The position numbers and the translations under genes were made by a program. 64,000 nt of DNA from Fibrella forsythiae (GTDB taxonomy: Bacteria > Bacteroidota > Bacteroidia > Cytophagales > Spirosomataceae), in NCBI RefSeq assembly GCF_017353175.1, contig NZ_JAFMYW010000012.1, forward strand, positions 1-64,000, given 5' to 3'. Under the pieces are notes generated by a model. The model was not told where the DNA came from. It worked only from the letters and a program-made list of their open reading frames with translations, and ran no database searches. This document shows, in pieces, positions 63,202 to 64,000 of the stretch (positions are counted from its first letter, which is position 1; each line of letters starts with the position of its first letter).

Positions 63202-64000
63202 TTATAAACGAACGATCAGGTGGGGCCGGGCCAGTCGATAAAGTAGCCAGCTTAGCAGCAGCAGCAGACAGGCCCCAGCGGTAACCACGATGAAACCCGG
63301 CGTTGGAACTAACGTACCCGTTAGCAGCCAGTTTCGGGTGGTGGTGAGCAGGGGCGTGACGGGATTCCAGGCAATCAGCCAAGCGACTGAGGCGGGCGGT
63401 TCGTAGACTACGGGAGTGATCAGAAACCAAAGGTTAAGCACTACCGGTAGCGCACTGGCAATATCGGCGTAGAGCAGTCCGGCGGGGGCCAGCAGATAGC
63501 CCAGGCCCAGGCCAAACACAATCAGCAAGCCTATGCCCAAGGGCACCAGCATCAGGGTGAGGTGTAAGGGTATCTGAAAAAAGGCCAGCACCATCCCCAG
63601 CAGCAGCAATCGAATTAAGGTATTGAACACCACCGTGCCTAACCCTGCTACCACAAAGGCCTCGTGCGGCACACGCACCTTGGCAATGGTGGGGCGGGCC
63701 TGTTGCAACTGTTGCAGTGGGCAGCTCAACGCCTCGACAAAACTCTGCCAGAAGAACAGGCCGGTCAAGACATAAACAGGGTAAGGAATGGCCGGGTTTA
63801 CGCCACCGAAGATTCGCGTTTTCCCTAAATAAATCCAGACCAGTCCCGTCACCACCGGAGGCAGTAACATCCAGACATAACCCAGCAAATTCTGCCGCAT
63901 CTGCACTGTTAGCTGGCGAATAAACAGTTGCCTTCCTACGTGATAAACCACACGCCCATCGTCGCGGATGTCACGCAAAAACCGGCCGGGGGTTTGCAGA
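63202..64000 (-). CDS. Wzm-like polysaccharide ABC exporter permease (5' end beyond window)
   Basis: Open from 63202 to the window end, at least 266 residues; the frame continues upstream without a stop, so the true start lies outside. Six membrane helices; LRDIRDDGRVVYHVGRQLFIRQLTVQMRQN is followed by the ABC-2-type permease pattern (LGYVWMLLPPVVTGLVWI, YPVYVLTGLFFWQSFVEAL). It pairs with the ATPase at 61702-62958 to export a polysaccharide through the inner membrane. Confidence 0.85.
   Translation of the reverse strand, partial: LQTPGRFLRDIRDDGRVVYHVGRQLFIRQLTVQMRQNLLGYVWMLLPPVVTGLVWIYLGKTRIFGGVNPAIPYPVYVLTGLFFWQSFVEALSCPLQQLQQARPTIAKVRVPHEAFVVAGLGTVVFNTLIRLLLLGMVLAFFQIPLHLTLMLVPLGIGLLIVFGLGLGYLLAPAGLLYADIASALPVVLNLWFLITPVVYEPPASVAWLIAWNPVTPLLTTTRNWLLTGTLVPTPGFIVVTAGACLLLLLSWLLYRLARPHLIVRL

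Overview
The window comes from a GC-moderate chromosome of a Bacteroidota bacterium, most likely Cytophagales in the Spirosoma/Fibrella neighbourhood. The evidence is two SusC/SusD outer-membrane nutrient-uptake pairs, many lipoproteins with Bacteroidota-style signal peptides, LytS/LytTR two-component genes without classical HisKA kinases, a subtilase with a C-terminal type IX secretion sorting domain, and FISUMP and DUF4345 proteins. Genus assignment is inference; there is no rRNA or tRNA gene in the window.

Layout. 0-3 kb: a DUF5009-type membrane acyltransferase and a secreted alpha/beta hydrolase. 3.5-6.9 kb: three consecutive lipoproteins and a DUF4345 membrane protein. 7.1-11.5 kb: three LytS-like sensor kinases and one LytTR response regulator; the middle kinase has lost its ATP-binding N-box. 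11.5-15.9 kb: decayed genes (membrane metallopeptidase-like, RES toxin), a second lipoprotein locus, a stand-alone LytTR protein and a tiny acidic protein. 16.4-21.4 kb: five tightly packed glycosyltransferases. 21.8-27.9 kb: a SusC-SusD-MFS nutrient-uptake operon. 28-33 kb: a broken propeller-like gene, a TerB protein, a barstar, a DinB protein and an esterase cut by an IS3-family element. 34.8-37.6 kb: a large subtilase. 39-48.4 kb: two operons, each preceded by the same TGCAAC-GTTGCA palindrome, holding a MerC-like protein, a CobW GTPase, a flavin reductase, a His-rich lipoprotein, a TonB receptor and an ABC transporter; I read this as a metal (probably zinc) starvation regulon. 48.6-52.5 kb: an IS630-type remnant, a PIN-toxin remnant, a sulfatase and a second IS3-type remnant. 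52.7-59.4 kb: a second SusC/SusD pair with flanking unknown genes. 59.6-64 kb: two squalene-cyclase-like alpha-toroid proteins coupled to a Wzm/Wzt-type polysaccharide ABC exporter.

The most unusual signal is a 16-bp GC-rich sequence (consensus NCGGTCCGCCGCTGCG) found ten times, in both orientations, inside three unrelated transposase genes (two IS3-type, one IS630-type). In every case, deleting exactly those 16 bases restores the transposase reading frame and the conserved family motif. A 15-bp, in-frame relative interrupts a histidine-rich stretch of a host lipoprotein gene. This looks like a very short dispersed insertion sequence, or a process that breaks transposases, that I cannot match to a known class.
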